Below are positions 46,171-53,850 of a stretch of 64,000 bases of DNA, piece by piece. Source of the DNA: Psychrosphaera ytuae. Lineage in GTDB: Bacteria; Pseudomonadota; Gammaproteobacteria; Enterobacterales; Alteromonadaceae. The notes beneath the pieces are model-generated. The model did no database searches. It saw only the letters and a program-made list of their open reading frames with translations, and was not told the origin of the DNA. Where the stretch lies: positions 1,798,001-1,862,000 of the forward strand of contig NZ_CP072110.1 in assembly GCF_017638545.1 (NCBI RefSeq), in the 5' to 3' direction. How positions within the stretch are numbered: position 1 is the stretch's first letter; each line of letters starts with the position of its first letter. The position numbers and the translations under genes were made by a program.

Positions 46171-47169
46171 ATGGCAACTATTTATGAGGTTTCTGAACTT
46201 GCAGGTGTGTCACTCGCAACGGTTTCACGGGTCGTTAACAAAAACGCCCGCGTTAGTGACAAAACCAAAGAGAAAGTCCTCAATGCCATGAAAGAGTTGG
46301 GCTACAAACCTAATAGCATCGCCCAATCCCTCGCATCAAATCGCTCCAATAGTATTGGCTTACTTGTTTCTGAGTTACACGGACCCTTTTTTGGGGCTAT
46401 GATGAGCGGTATAGAGGCCGAGTTAAGAGCCGCAGGTAAACACACCATTATTGCTTCTGGTCACTCAGATGAAAAAACCGAACAAGACAGTATTGAGTTT
46501 TTAGTGGGCCGCAAGTGTGATGCGCTGATATTGCATGCCGAAGCGGTTTCGGATGAATTTTTACTAGAGCTCAGTAAAGGTACGACGCCATTTGTCATCA
46601 TTAACCGCATCGTTCCTGGTATTGAAGAGCACTGTATTAGCTTGGATAACGAACACGGTGGTTATCTAGCAACTAAATACCTGATTGAAAAAGGTCATAC
46701 TCAGTTTGCTTATGTGTCAGGACCAAACTGGAAAAAAGACGCCCGAGATAGATATGCAGGTCATTTACGCGCCCTTGCAGAGCAAGGTTTAACGCAACAC
46801 CCTAAATTACTCGTTGAAGGAAACTTCCAACAAAGTGGGGGGCGTTATGGCTTAGAGCAATGTCTATCAGCAAACTTACCTTTCACAGCATTAGTCTGCG
46901 GCAACGATGAAATGGCCAGCGGTGCAATAACTAGAGCACGTGAAGCAGACTTAAGTGTACCTGATGACTTCTCCATAATCGGATTTGATAACATCATTTA
47001 TGCTGATTATCTATTTCCTAAACTAACCACGATTGAATACCCAGTTCAAAAAATGGGACAAATGGCCGCAAAATTAATTTTAGCCAATACCTACCGCATA
47101 GAAACAGGTGAATTGACAACAGAATTTACGCCTCGACTAATTGAACGAGACTCGTGTGTTAACCTCTAA
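46171..47169 (+). CDS. LacI family regulator of the beta-glucan locus
   Basis: 332 residues. The N-terminal HTH (ATIYEVSELAGVSLATVSRVVN) and hinge (YKPNSIAQSLAS) are followed by the periplasmic-binding-protein-like ligand domain (SIGLLVSELHGPFFGAMMSGIEAEL). The TGTAAGCGCTTACA palindromes around the locus have the length and symmetry expected for this family. It is the third gene of the GH1-GPH operon, so probably autoregulated. The likely inducer is a gluco-oligosaccharide or glucose derivative. Confidence 0.93.
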   Translation: MATIYEVSELAGVSLATVSRVVNKNARVSDKTKEKVLNAMKELGYKPNSIAQSLASNRSNSIGLLVSELHGPFFGAMMSGIEAELRAAGKHTIIASGHSDEKTEQDSIEFLVGRKCDALILHAEAVSDEFLLELSKGTTPFVIINRIVPGIEEHCISLDNEHGGYLATKYLIEKGHTQFAYVSGPNWKKDARDRYAGHLRALAEQGLTQHPKLLVEGNFQQSGGRYGLEQCLSANLPFTALVCGNDEMASGAITRAREADLSVPDDFSIIGFDNIIYADYLFPKLTTIEYPVQKMGQMAAKLILANTYRIETGELTTEFTPRLIERDSCVNL

Positions 47170-47208
47170 AGTACATTCACGTCGCACTGTTTTGGATAAA
47201 AAAGCCCC

Positions 47209-47233
47209 AAATTAGAGTTCAACTCCAATTTTT
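47209..47233 (+). terminator. Weak terminator after lacI
   Basis: A 10-bp stem with one A-C mismatch and a three-base loop (AAATTAGAGT / ACTCCAATTT) is followed by TTAG. It separates the regulator operon from the TonB receptor unit. Confidence 0.45.
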
Positions 47234-47252
47234 AGTTGACGATTTAATCGAT

Positions 47253-47281
47253 TTGTCATATTTTTTGTAAGCGCTTACAAA
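47253..47281 (+). promoter_or_regulatory. Candidate promoter of the TonB receptor unit
   Basis: TTGTCA (47253-47258), a 17-base spacer and TACAAA (47276-47281). The -10 element overlaps the right half of the upstream operator, as expected for repression. Confidence 0.5.
47266..47279. promoter_or_regulatory. LacI-type operator, TonB receptor site 1
   Basis: Perfect palindrome TGTAAGCGCTTACA overlapping a candidate -10 element. Confidence 0.85.
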
Positions 47282-47317
47282 ACCAAACTCGCTGTCTGGT
47301 TTTTTTTGGAATAGACT

Positions 47318-47331
47318 TGTAAGCGCTTACA
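47318..47331. promoter_or_regulatory. LacI-type operator, TonB receptor site 2
   Basis: Perfect palindrome TGTAAGCGCTTACA, centred 52 bp from site 1, close to five helical turns. TTGGAA at 47306-47311 and TACATT at 47328-47333 form a second weak promoter that it would cover. Confidence 0.85.
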
Positions 47332-47417
47332 TTGAATATTTTTAAAGCTTCAATGAAACTAAATTAATAATTAGAAAGTTTACTTATATCAGCACGGTTA
47401 AGCGTTGGGGATACAAC

Positions 47418-50381
47418 ATGAAAGCCAAAAAATTTAACAAGTCTCTGTTAGCTGCCAGCATTACGCTTGGCCTTACAGGTACCATTAGCAGCCATGTAAT
47501 GGCTGATGAAAATGAAGCCAAAGATGTCGAGGTCATTAAGGTCAAAGGTATCCGTGGCAGTATGGTCAAGTCGATGGATGTTAAACGTTCGTCACGCGGT
47601 GTTGTTGAAGCCATTTCTTCTGAAGACATTGGTAAATTCCCCGACACCAACCTTGCCGAATCTTTGCAGCGTATCTCTGGTGTTTCTATCGATCGCTCAA
47701 ATAATGAAGGTAGCCGCATCACAGTACGTGGTATGGGACCTGAGTTTAACCTCGTGACTTTGAATGGTCGTCAAATGCCAACCGTTGGCGGCCGTTCCTA
47801 CGATTTCGGTAACATTGCGACAGAAGGCGTTAGCTCTGTCGAGGTGTACAAAACAACACGCGCAGACTTACCAAGTGGTGGTATCGGCGCCACTGTTAAC
47901 ATGCTTACTGCCAAGCCTCTAGCTTTCCCTGGTCTAAAAGGCTCGGTCGGTCTTAAAGGTGTGATGGAAACTAGTAACGAAACCGGTGACGACGTTACTC
48001 CTGAGATTTCTGGTTTAATCAGTAATACTTTTGCTGATGATACCTTTGGTGTATTAGCGTCATTTGCACACCAAGAGCGTAACAATCGTGAGCAACGTGC
48101 AGCGGTTGATAACTGGATCCCAAACGTCAACATCTCAGCTTCTCCAAACCTTGAATTGACTGACAACAACCAGCGCGCAGACGGCACGACTTGGTACCCA
48201 CAAAACGCGGGTTACTCAATCAATGACAACGAACGTGTTCGTACAAATGGTCAGTTGGTATTCCAATACCGTCCAGTAGAAAACGTAACGGCGACTCTAG
48301 ACTACACCTATTCGAAACTTGAGTTCGAATCAAACCGCAACAGCTTTGGTGTATGGTTTAACAACGGTGGTAACGTTAGCAGTGCAACCATCAATGAAAA
48401 CGGTACTTACACCCACGTTGCTGAAATCGGCGGTGACTACGCGACTAACCTAGCCCGCGGTGAAAGTGAAAACGAAAACAAATCACTAGGCTTTAACCTA
48501 GAGTGGCAAGTCAACGATGGCCTAACGCTAACTTTTGACGCTCATGACTCTTCTGCGGTTAGCCAAGGTGTTGGTCTAGGTAATGATGCTTTCTTGATCA
48601 TTGGTAATACCTTCTGTGGTTTCTGTGGAGATGCAGGTCCAGATTTTGGTCCTAATACTGCAAACATCAACATCAAAGATGCACACTTCGGCGCTGATGG
48701 CATTCCGATTTGGGGTCTTGACCTGATCGATGGCAACGGTAATCCTCAAGACGAATTGACGGGTGCCGACATGGGCTCGTTATTTGGTGCGGTAACCAAA
48801 GGCTTCAACGAAAACGAAATGACCCAATTCCAACTTAAAGGTAAGTGGGTTCCTCAGGGCGATGGTGTACTTGGTCAAGTTGACTTTGGTGTAGCTCGTA
48901 CAGAAATGAATTTCCGTTCAACTAACGCCTACTCTCAAAACTTGCCAGCGGGTTGGTGGAATTGGTCTGCAGTTCACTTCGCTGATGATATGTTTACTCG
49001 CGTTGGTATCAACAGTTTATTTGATGCCTTCTCTAACGGTGGCGATAAAGCGATCGATTACTACGTCACAGCAGACTTTGACGAAGTTTTAAACATCTTC
49101 GAAACTATTGACGATCCAATTGCACCTGATATTTACAATGCAGGTTGGCCAACTGAAGTAAATGGTAAATTCCAATCAGGCCCTATCGACTCAGATAGCC
49201 GTGTAAAAGAAGAAACAACGTCGTTGTACGCACAAGCAGCGCTAATGTTTGACGTGTTTGACCGCACTCTTGATGTCATTGTTGGTGCACGTTATGAAAT
49301 CACTGACGTAACCTCTAACGGTTTAGAAGTTCCAGCTACCGCAATGGAATGGGTAAACGGCAACGAGTGGGAATACGTATACGCTGAAGAACAAAGCTTC
49401 TCTGAAGGCACAGGTGAAACTAAAGAGTTTCTTCCAAGCTTAGATATGAGTATGGAAGTCGAAGAAGACATGATCGCACGCTTCTCTTACTCTAAATCTT
49501 TAACTCGTCCTCCGATTGGTGCACTAGGTTCAACAAAAGCATTCCTAGGTAACCCAAAAGTTAATCAACGTAAAGTTGCAGTAGGTAACCCTGCTCTTAA
49601 ACCTTATGTTGCAGATAACTTCGACTTGTCATTTGAATATTACTACGATGAGGGCAGCTACGCGTCGATTGGTTATTTCCATAAAAACGTAGACAACTTC
49701 TTAGTCAATGTAACGACAAAAGAAGAAGTCGCAGGTATCCGTGACCCGTTCATCGGTCCACGTGCAGAGCAAGCTCGCCAAGAGCTTATTGCAGAAGGTA
49801 TTCAACCCTCTGACCAAGCAATCCACGACCGTATAAACGAAAACCAAGGTACACCAACAGGTACGCGTATCGGTGCTAATGCCGACGATCCTCTGGCAAT
49901 CTTTGATGTATCTCGTGACGTTAACTTAAACGAATCAAGCCTAAAAGGCTGGGAGCTAGCCGTTCAACATATGTTTGGTGAAACGGGTTTTGGCTTCCAA
50001 GCTAATGCGACGTTTGTAAGTGGTGACGTTGAAGTTAATCGTGACATTACAGATGCACAATTTGCCCTAGTTGGTATGAGTGATTCAGCTAACTTCTCTG
50101 CAATTTATGATAAAGACGATCTATCTGTCCGTATCTCTTATAACTGGCGTGACGAGTTCCTATCAGGCTTTGATCAGCACTCTTCACCAGTATTCACAGA
50201 GGCATACGCTCAAGTAGATTTAAACGTGAACTATCAAGTTACCGAAAACTTCACAGTGTTTTTTGAAGGCTTGAACATCACAGAAGAAACACAGCGAGTC
50301 TACGTCCGTTACGAAGAACAATTCTTAAGTGGCGCACAATACGGTGCTCGTTATAACCTAGGTGCACGTTATAGCTTCTAA
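47418..50381 (+). CDS. TonB-dependent receptor for glucan oligosaccharides (TonB-Xanth-Caul type)
   Basis: 987 residues with a signal peptide (SLLAASITLGLTGTISSHVMA). The plug is marked by KVKGIRGSMVKSMDVKR, DIGKFPDTNLAESLQRISGVSIDR and GMGPEFNLVTLNGRQMP, all typical of the large carbohydrate-linked receptor group. The barrel ends in YNLGARYSF with terminal Phe. Operators before it and the glycosidases nearby point to import of beta-gluco-oligosaccharides. The halogenase gene follows after 13 bases, so four genes probably share the transcript. Confidence 0.93.
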   Translation: MKAKKFNKSLLAASITLGLTGTISSHVMADENEAKDVEVIKVKGIRGSMVKSMDVKRSSRGVVEAISSEDIGKFPDTNLAESLQRISGVSIDRSNNEGSRITVRGMGPEFNLVTLNGRQMPTVGGRSYDFGNIATEGVSSVEVYKTTRADLPSGGIGATVNMLTAKPLAFPGLKGSVGLKGVMETSNETGDDVTPEISGLISNTFADDTFGVLASFAHQERNNREQRAAVDNWIPNVNISASPNLELTDNNQRADGTTWYPQNAGYSINDNERVRTNGQLVFQYRPVENVTATLDYTYSKLEFESNRNSFGVWFNNGGNVSSATINENGTYTHVAEIGGDYATNLARGESENENKSLGFNLEWQVNDGLTLTFDAHDSSAVSQGVGLGNDAFLIIGNTFCGFCGDAGPDFGPNTANINIKDAHFGADGIPIWGLDLIDGNGNPQDELTGADMGSLFGAVTKGFNENEMTQFQLKGKWVPQGDGVLGQVDFGVARTEMNFRSTNAYSQNLPAGWWNWSAVHFADDMFTRVGINSLFDAFSNGGDKAIDYYVTADFDEVLNIFETIDDPIAPDIYNAGWPTEVNGKFQSGPIDSDSRVKEETTSLYAQAALMFDVFDRTLDVIVGARYEITDVTSNGLEVPATAMEWVNGNEWEYVYAEEQSFSEGTGETKEFLPSLDMSMEVEEDMIARFSYSKSLTRPPIGALGSTKAFLGNPKVNQRKVAVGNPALKPYVADNFDLSFEYYYDEGSYASIGYFHKNVDNFLVNVTTKEEVAGIRDPFIGPRAEQARQELIAEGIQPSDQAIHDRINENQGTPTGTRIGANADDPLAIFDVSRDVNLNESSLKGWELAVQHMFGETGFGFQANATFVSGDVEVNRDITDAQFALVGMSDSANFSAIYDKDDLSVRISYNWRDEFLSGFDQHSSPVFTEAYAQVDLNVNYQVTENFTVFFEGLNITEETQRVYVRYEEQFLSGAQYGARYNLGARYSF

Positions 50382-50394
50382 GTGAGTTATTTAC

Positions 50395-51972
50395 ATGACC
50401 GATGTTATCCAACGCGTTGTTGTGTTGGGCGGAGGCAGTGCAGGTTGGATCGCAGCCGGCCTGATTGCCTCTAGGCTCAAACAAGTCGCGAACAACACAA
50501 CCGAGGTTGTGCTGGTCGAGTCTCCTGACGTCAAAACCATTGGCGTCGGTGAGGGCTCATGGCCAACATTGCGTTCTACCCTGGCTCAAATCGGTATCGA
50601 TGAAGCCAGATTTGTTTCCACATGCGATGCGTCCTTTAAACAAGGTACCGAATTTATCGGCTGGCGAGGAAAACCAAATTCCTCAGGTCAAGACCGTTAT
50701 TATCACCCTTTTACCGTTCCATATTGTTATTCCACCGACACCGATATTATCGCTAAATGGCTCGGGTCAGATACGTTAGACTTTGCTAAGTTCAGTTCTC
50801 CTCAAGCTTTATTATGTGATTTTGACAAAGCCCCAAAAACTCTAAACGATCCAAGTTATGCAGGTTTTGTAAATTACGGTTTTCACTTTAATGCCGACAA
50901 ACTTGGCGAATTATTAAAGTCTCACTGTCGTGAACTGCTCGGTGTGACTTATCTTTCTGATCATGTGGAAGGTGTTGTCGAATCTCAAACCGGCGATATT
51001 GACCGACTGGTTTTACAAAAACACGGTGAGTTAAGTGGAGATTTGTTTATCGATTGTTCAGGACTTAAAAGCGTCCTGATAGGTGAACACTACAAAGTTA
51101 AATGGCAAGCTCAGTCTTCGGTACTGTTTAATAACAGAGCGATTGCTATCCAAACACCTTATGAAAAAGACAATAGTCCGATTCCGTCCAGTACTCGCTC
51201 TACTGCAACGGATTTTGGCTGGGTTTGGGATATCAGCTTGCGAAACAGGCGAGGTACCGGAATTGTCTATTCGGATCAATATTGCTCTGATGAGGAAGCC
51301 GAAGCACGTTTGCGAAAGTACCTTGTAGACACAAGCGGAAACCTTGATGTCGATTCGCTTAGCGCTCGAAAAATTCAATTTGAGCCAGGATACAGAGAAA
51401 AGTTTTGGCACAAAAACTGTGTCGCGGTTGGTATGTCTTCGGGCTTTATCGAACCATTAGAAGCGTCTGCAATTGTCATGGTAGAGTTATCGAGCCAATA
51501 CATTTGCCGGCACCTGCCAATGACCAAAAAACAAATTCCGGTCGTTGCTCAGCGTTTTAATCAACTTTTTACCTACCGTTGGCAACGTATTATCGATTTC
51601 ATTAAATATCATTATGTATTGAGCGACAGAACTAGCGCTTATTGGCAGGCTCATCGCGAGTCGAGTTCTATTCCAGAATCCTTGCAAGCGTTGATGACCT
51701 TGTGGCAAAACAAAGGCCCAGAACACAGTGATTTTTGGCATCACGACGAAATATTCTCGGCGGCCAGCTATCAATACGTACTTGCAGGTATGGCGAATAA
51801 AACAGAGTTCAATATCCCAAGCTCGTCAATGCCATCACAACAAACCAGAACTCAACAAGAACAACAGCAACTCAGACAACAAAGTCAGCAGTTAGCTGAG
51901 CGTTTACCAACCAACCGAGACTTGCTAGAGTCAATTGTTGACCATTACAACGCAAACCAAACCAATAAATAG
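50395..51972 (+). CDS. Flavin-dependent halogenase homologue (tryptophan halogenase family)
   Basis: 525 residues. FAD-binding GGGSAGW (12-18), active-site Lys82 in ASFKQGTEF, and the Glu-bearing block GFIEPLEAS (350-358) are kept. The WxWxIP motif of halogenases reads WVWDIS (276-281), with Ser for Pro. The Gln-rich tail (about residues 480-505) is unusual. The family adds halide to aromatic rings in natural-product pathways, but members beside TonB receptors have no established substrate. It needs reduced FAD. Located between the TonB receptor and the SapC gene, nine bases before the latter. Confidence 0.9.
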   Translation: MTDVIQRVVVLGGGSAGWIAAGLIASRLKQVANNTTEVVLVESPDVKTIGVGEGSWPTLRSTLAQIGIDEARFVSTCDASFKQGTEFIGWRGKPNSSGQDRYYHPFTVPYCYSTDTDIIAKWLGSDTLDFAKFSSPQALLCDFDKAPKTLNDPSYAGFVNYGFHFNADKLGELLKSHCRELLGVTYLSDHVEGVVESQTGDIDRLVLQKHGELSGDLFIDCSGLKSVLIGEHYKVKWQAQSSVLFNNRAIAIQTPYEKDNSPIPSSTRSTATDFGWVWDISLRNRRGTGIVYSDQYCSDEEAEARLRKYLVDTSGNLDVDSLSARKIQFEPGYREKFWHKNCVAVGMSSGFIEPLEASAIVMVELSSQYICRHLPMTKKQIPVVAQRFNQLFTYRWQRIIDFIKYHYVLSDRTSAYWQAHRESSSIPESLQALMTLWQNKGPEHSDFWHHDEIFSAASYQYVLAGMANKTEFNIPSSSMPSQQTRTQQEQQQLRQQSQQLAERLPTNRDLLESIVDHYNANQTNK

Positions 51973-51980
51973 GAAGTCAA

Positions 51981-52724
51981 ATGGGACACCAAGCCTTAAA
52001 CAACGAAGTTCACAAATCGGTCCGTGTCATCAATCGTTTAAGTCCATCTTTGGGTGACAATGTAGGATTTAGTCACGTTTTTCCGGCAGAGTTTGCTGCT
52101 GCTCAAGGTGAGTTTCCTATTGTTGTTAAACAAAGTAGTGATGACTCGGACTCGCTTGAGATAATCGCTCTTTACAGTCTAGAAGCGGGTAAAAACTTAT
52201 TTTTAACCGACCAAGGTTGGCAAGCAAGTTACCTGCCTTTAACCATGCAACGTGCGCCTTTTTTAATCGGCTTTGAGCAAACTCAAGAAAACGGCATTCC
52301 AAAGCAAAACCCAGTGGTACATATCGATATGGATCACCCTAAAGTAGTGCAAGAACCAGGCGGTACAGAAGGCGAAGCACTGTTTTTAGAGCACGGCGGT
52401 ACGACCGAGTTTTTGAATCACAAGTCGTCTGTTTTAATGGGTATTTTGGAAGGTAAACAGCAAGCTGATAGCTTCTTAGCAGCACTTACACAGTATCAAT
52501 TGCTCGAACCTCTCAGCTTGTCAGTAACGTTCGACAACGGTGAGCAGCTTAACGTGTCTGGCTTGATGACTATCAACGAAGAAGTACTCAAAGACTTATC
52601 AAAAGAAGTAGTAGCCGACTTGCACGAGAAACAGTATCTAGCGCCAATCTATATGATGTTGGCATCACTAACAAACGTCCGTAAGTTAGTTGAGTTAAGA
52701 AACCAACAAACGGCCACTTTTTAA
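51981..52724 (+). CDS. SapC family protein
   Basis: 247 residues of the SapC family, recognised from SFDNGEQLNVSGLMTINEEVL-type C-terminal sequence, the early PAEFAAAQGEFPIVVK and LFLTDQGWQASYLPLTMQRAPF. No signal peptide or membrane helix is evident. SapC was named from a Campylobacter surface-layer transporter locus, but the function here is unknown. It regularly accompanies TonB receptors, halogenases and cupin-like proteins in marine glycan loci. It lies 15 bases before the cupin gene. Confidence 0.88.
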   Translation: MGHQALNNEVHKSVRVINRLSPSLGDNVGFSHVFPAEFAAAQGEFPIVVKQSSDDSDSLEIIALYSLEAGKNLFLTDQGWQASYLPLTMQRAPFLIGFEQTQENGIPKQNPVVHIDMDHPKVVQEPGGTEGEALFLEHGGTTEFLNHKSSVLMGILEGKQQADSFLAALTQYQLLEPLSLSVTFDNGEQLNVSGLMTINEEVLKDLSKEVVADLHEKQYLAPIYMMLASLTNVRKLVELRNQQTATF

Positions 52725-52739
52725 TACTAAGAACTAAAT

Positions 52740-53762
52740 ATGCTCACTCCAGAGACGGTTGTTTTAACTCCTCAAGATGATTTAACCTCTTGGTTAAAAG
52801 GCCGTACTCGTCCGCTTGTCATTAAAGGCGCTTTAGCCAATTGGCCAAGCGTCAGAGTTGCCGTTAATACTGATTCTAATTGTGAAAAAAAACGCGCTGA
52901 ACTTAACGACAACATTGAATATTTAAAACAATTTGCAACTCAGCAGCCTGTCTTTGTGAACGAGTCACTGAACAACTCGCCGCGTTTTTTTTATGACGAA
53001 ACTCTGAGCAACAAAAACTTTGCGCAAACACCACAATCGTTCGATGAGTTTTTGTCACACCTGATGACATATAAAGAAACTGAAAAAAACTCGACCTACC
53101 GATATATGGCTTCGACGAGTGTGGATTATTGTTTACCCGGTTGGGCTACTGAACACCCTCTTAACCTAGAGCTGGACAATCCTCTCATTTCAGCGTGGCT
53201 AGGGACACCGTCTATCGCTGCCACTCATTTTGATGTCCCTGACAACCTTGCGTGTAATGTGTTCGGTCGACGTAGATTTACCTTATTTCCACCGGAACAA
53301 ATTGCTAATTTGTATATTGGACCCATCGACTATACTCCTGCAGGACAACCCGTCAGTCTTGTCGATTTAACGAATCCAGATTTTGAACGATTCCCAAAAT
53401 TCAAAACAGCGTTACAACATGCGTATCAAGTTGAATTAGAACCAGGTGACGCACTGTTTATTCCAAGTATGTGGTGGCATAACGTCGAGGCACTTGAGCG
53501 CGTAAACCTACTGATTAATTACTGGTGGCAAGATGTAGGCGCCCACGTCGGACAGCCAATGGATGCAATCAAGCACGCTTTATTGAGTGTCAAACCACTC
53601 TCGAAAGAACAAAAGCAAGCTTGGTTAACCATGATAGAATATTGGTTGTTGAACGATGATTGGGAGCACATTCCAGAATCAGTTCGTGGAAGTCTTGCTG
53701 AGATGGATGAAAAAACAGCTCGGTACTTACGTACCGAGCTGCTCAAAAATTTAAACCGATAA
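52740..53762 (+). CDS. Cupin-like (JmjC-type) Fe(II)/2-oxoglutarate oxygenase homologue
   Basis: 340 residues. A cupin_8/JmjC-like core has the metal triad His163-x-Asp165 (THFDVPDN) and His247 (MWWHNVE), and an FGRRRFTLFPPEQ segment typical of the family. This suggests an active hydroxylase, with a protein or small-molecule substrate unknown. No signal peptide. Last gene of the TonB receptor-halogenase-SapC-cupin set. Its 3' end contains a terminator that works for the convergent gor gene. Confidence 0.88.
   Translation: MLTPETVVLTPQDDLTSWLKGRTRPLVIKGALANWPSVRVAVNTDSNCEKKRAELNDNIEYLKQFATQQPVFVNESLNNSPRFFYDETLSNKNFAQTPQSFDEFLSHLMTYKETEKNSTYRYMASTSVDYCLPGWATEHPLNLELDNPLISAWLGTPSIAATHFDVPDNLACNVFGRRRFTLFPPEQIANLYIGPIDYTPAGQPVSLVDLTNPDFERFPKFKTALQHAYQVELEPGDALFIPSMWWHNVEALERVNLLINYWWQDVGAHVGQPMDAIKHALLSVKPLSKEQKQAWLTMIEYWLLNDDWEHIPESVRGSLAEMDEKTARYLRTELLKNLNR
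53710..53741 (-). terminator. Terminator of gor, inside the cupin coding region
   Basis: A perfect 11-bp stem (CAGCTCGGTAC at 53716-53726, GTACCGAGCTG at 53731-53741) has loop TTAC. On the minus strand it is followed by a run of six T residues (from A-run just before 53716). On the plus strand no T-run follows, so it acts only leftward. Confidence 0.8.
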
Positions 53763-53764
53763 TA

Positions 53765-53806
53765 AAGCGTGCCGCTAGCTTACCGTTGCTAGCGCACAGC
53801 TTTTAT
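53765..53806 (+). terminator. Terminator after the cupin gene
   Basis: A stem of about 14 bp with single-base bulges (AAGCGTGCCGCTAGC / GCTAGCGCACAGCTT) and an eight-base loop is followed by TTATC, giving a run of four T residues. Confidence 0.65.
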
Positions 53807-53850
53807 CGCATGCTTTTAGCGCATGCTTTTATCTCATTCTTTTAGCGCAT
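53799..53850. repeat. Four tandem 13-bp repeats spanning the gor stop codon
   Basis: Copies GCTTTTATCGCAT, GCTTTTAGCGCAT, GCTTTTATCTCAT and TCTTTTAGCGCAT run end to end. On the minus strand the last copy encodes the final Met-Arg and stop of gor (ATGCGCTAA); the other three are imperfect copies of that end in the 3' region. Confidence 0.9.

Noticed and set aside
47266..47331. Palindromes as insertion-element ends or att sites
   Set aside because: They recur only at promoter regions, have operator symmetry, and there is no transposase nearby.
53799..53850. Short array as a possible CRISPR
   Set aside because: Units are 13 bp with no spacers and overlap a coding end; it is a plain tandem repeat.
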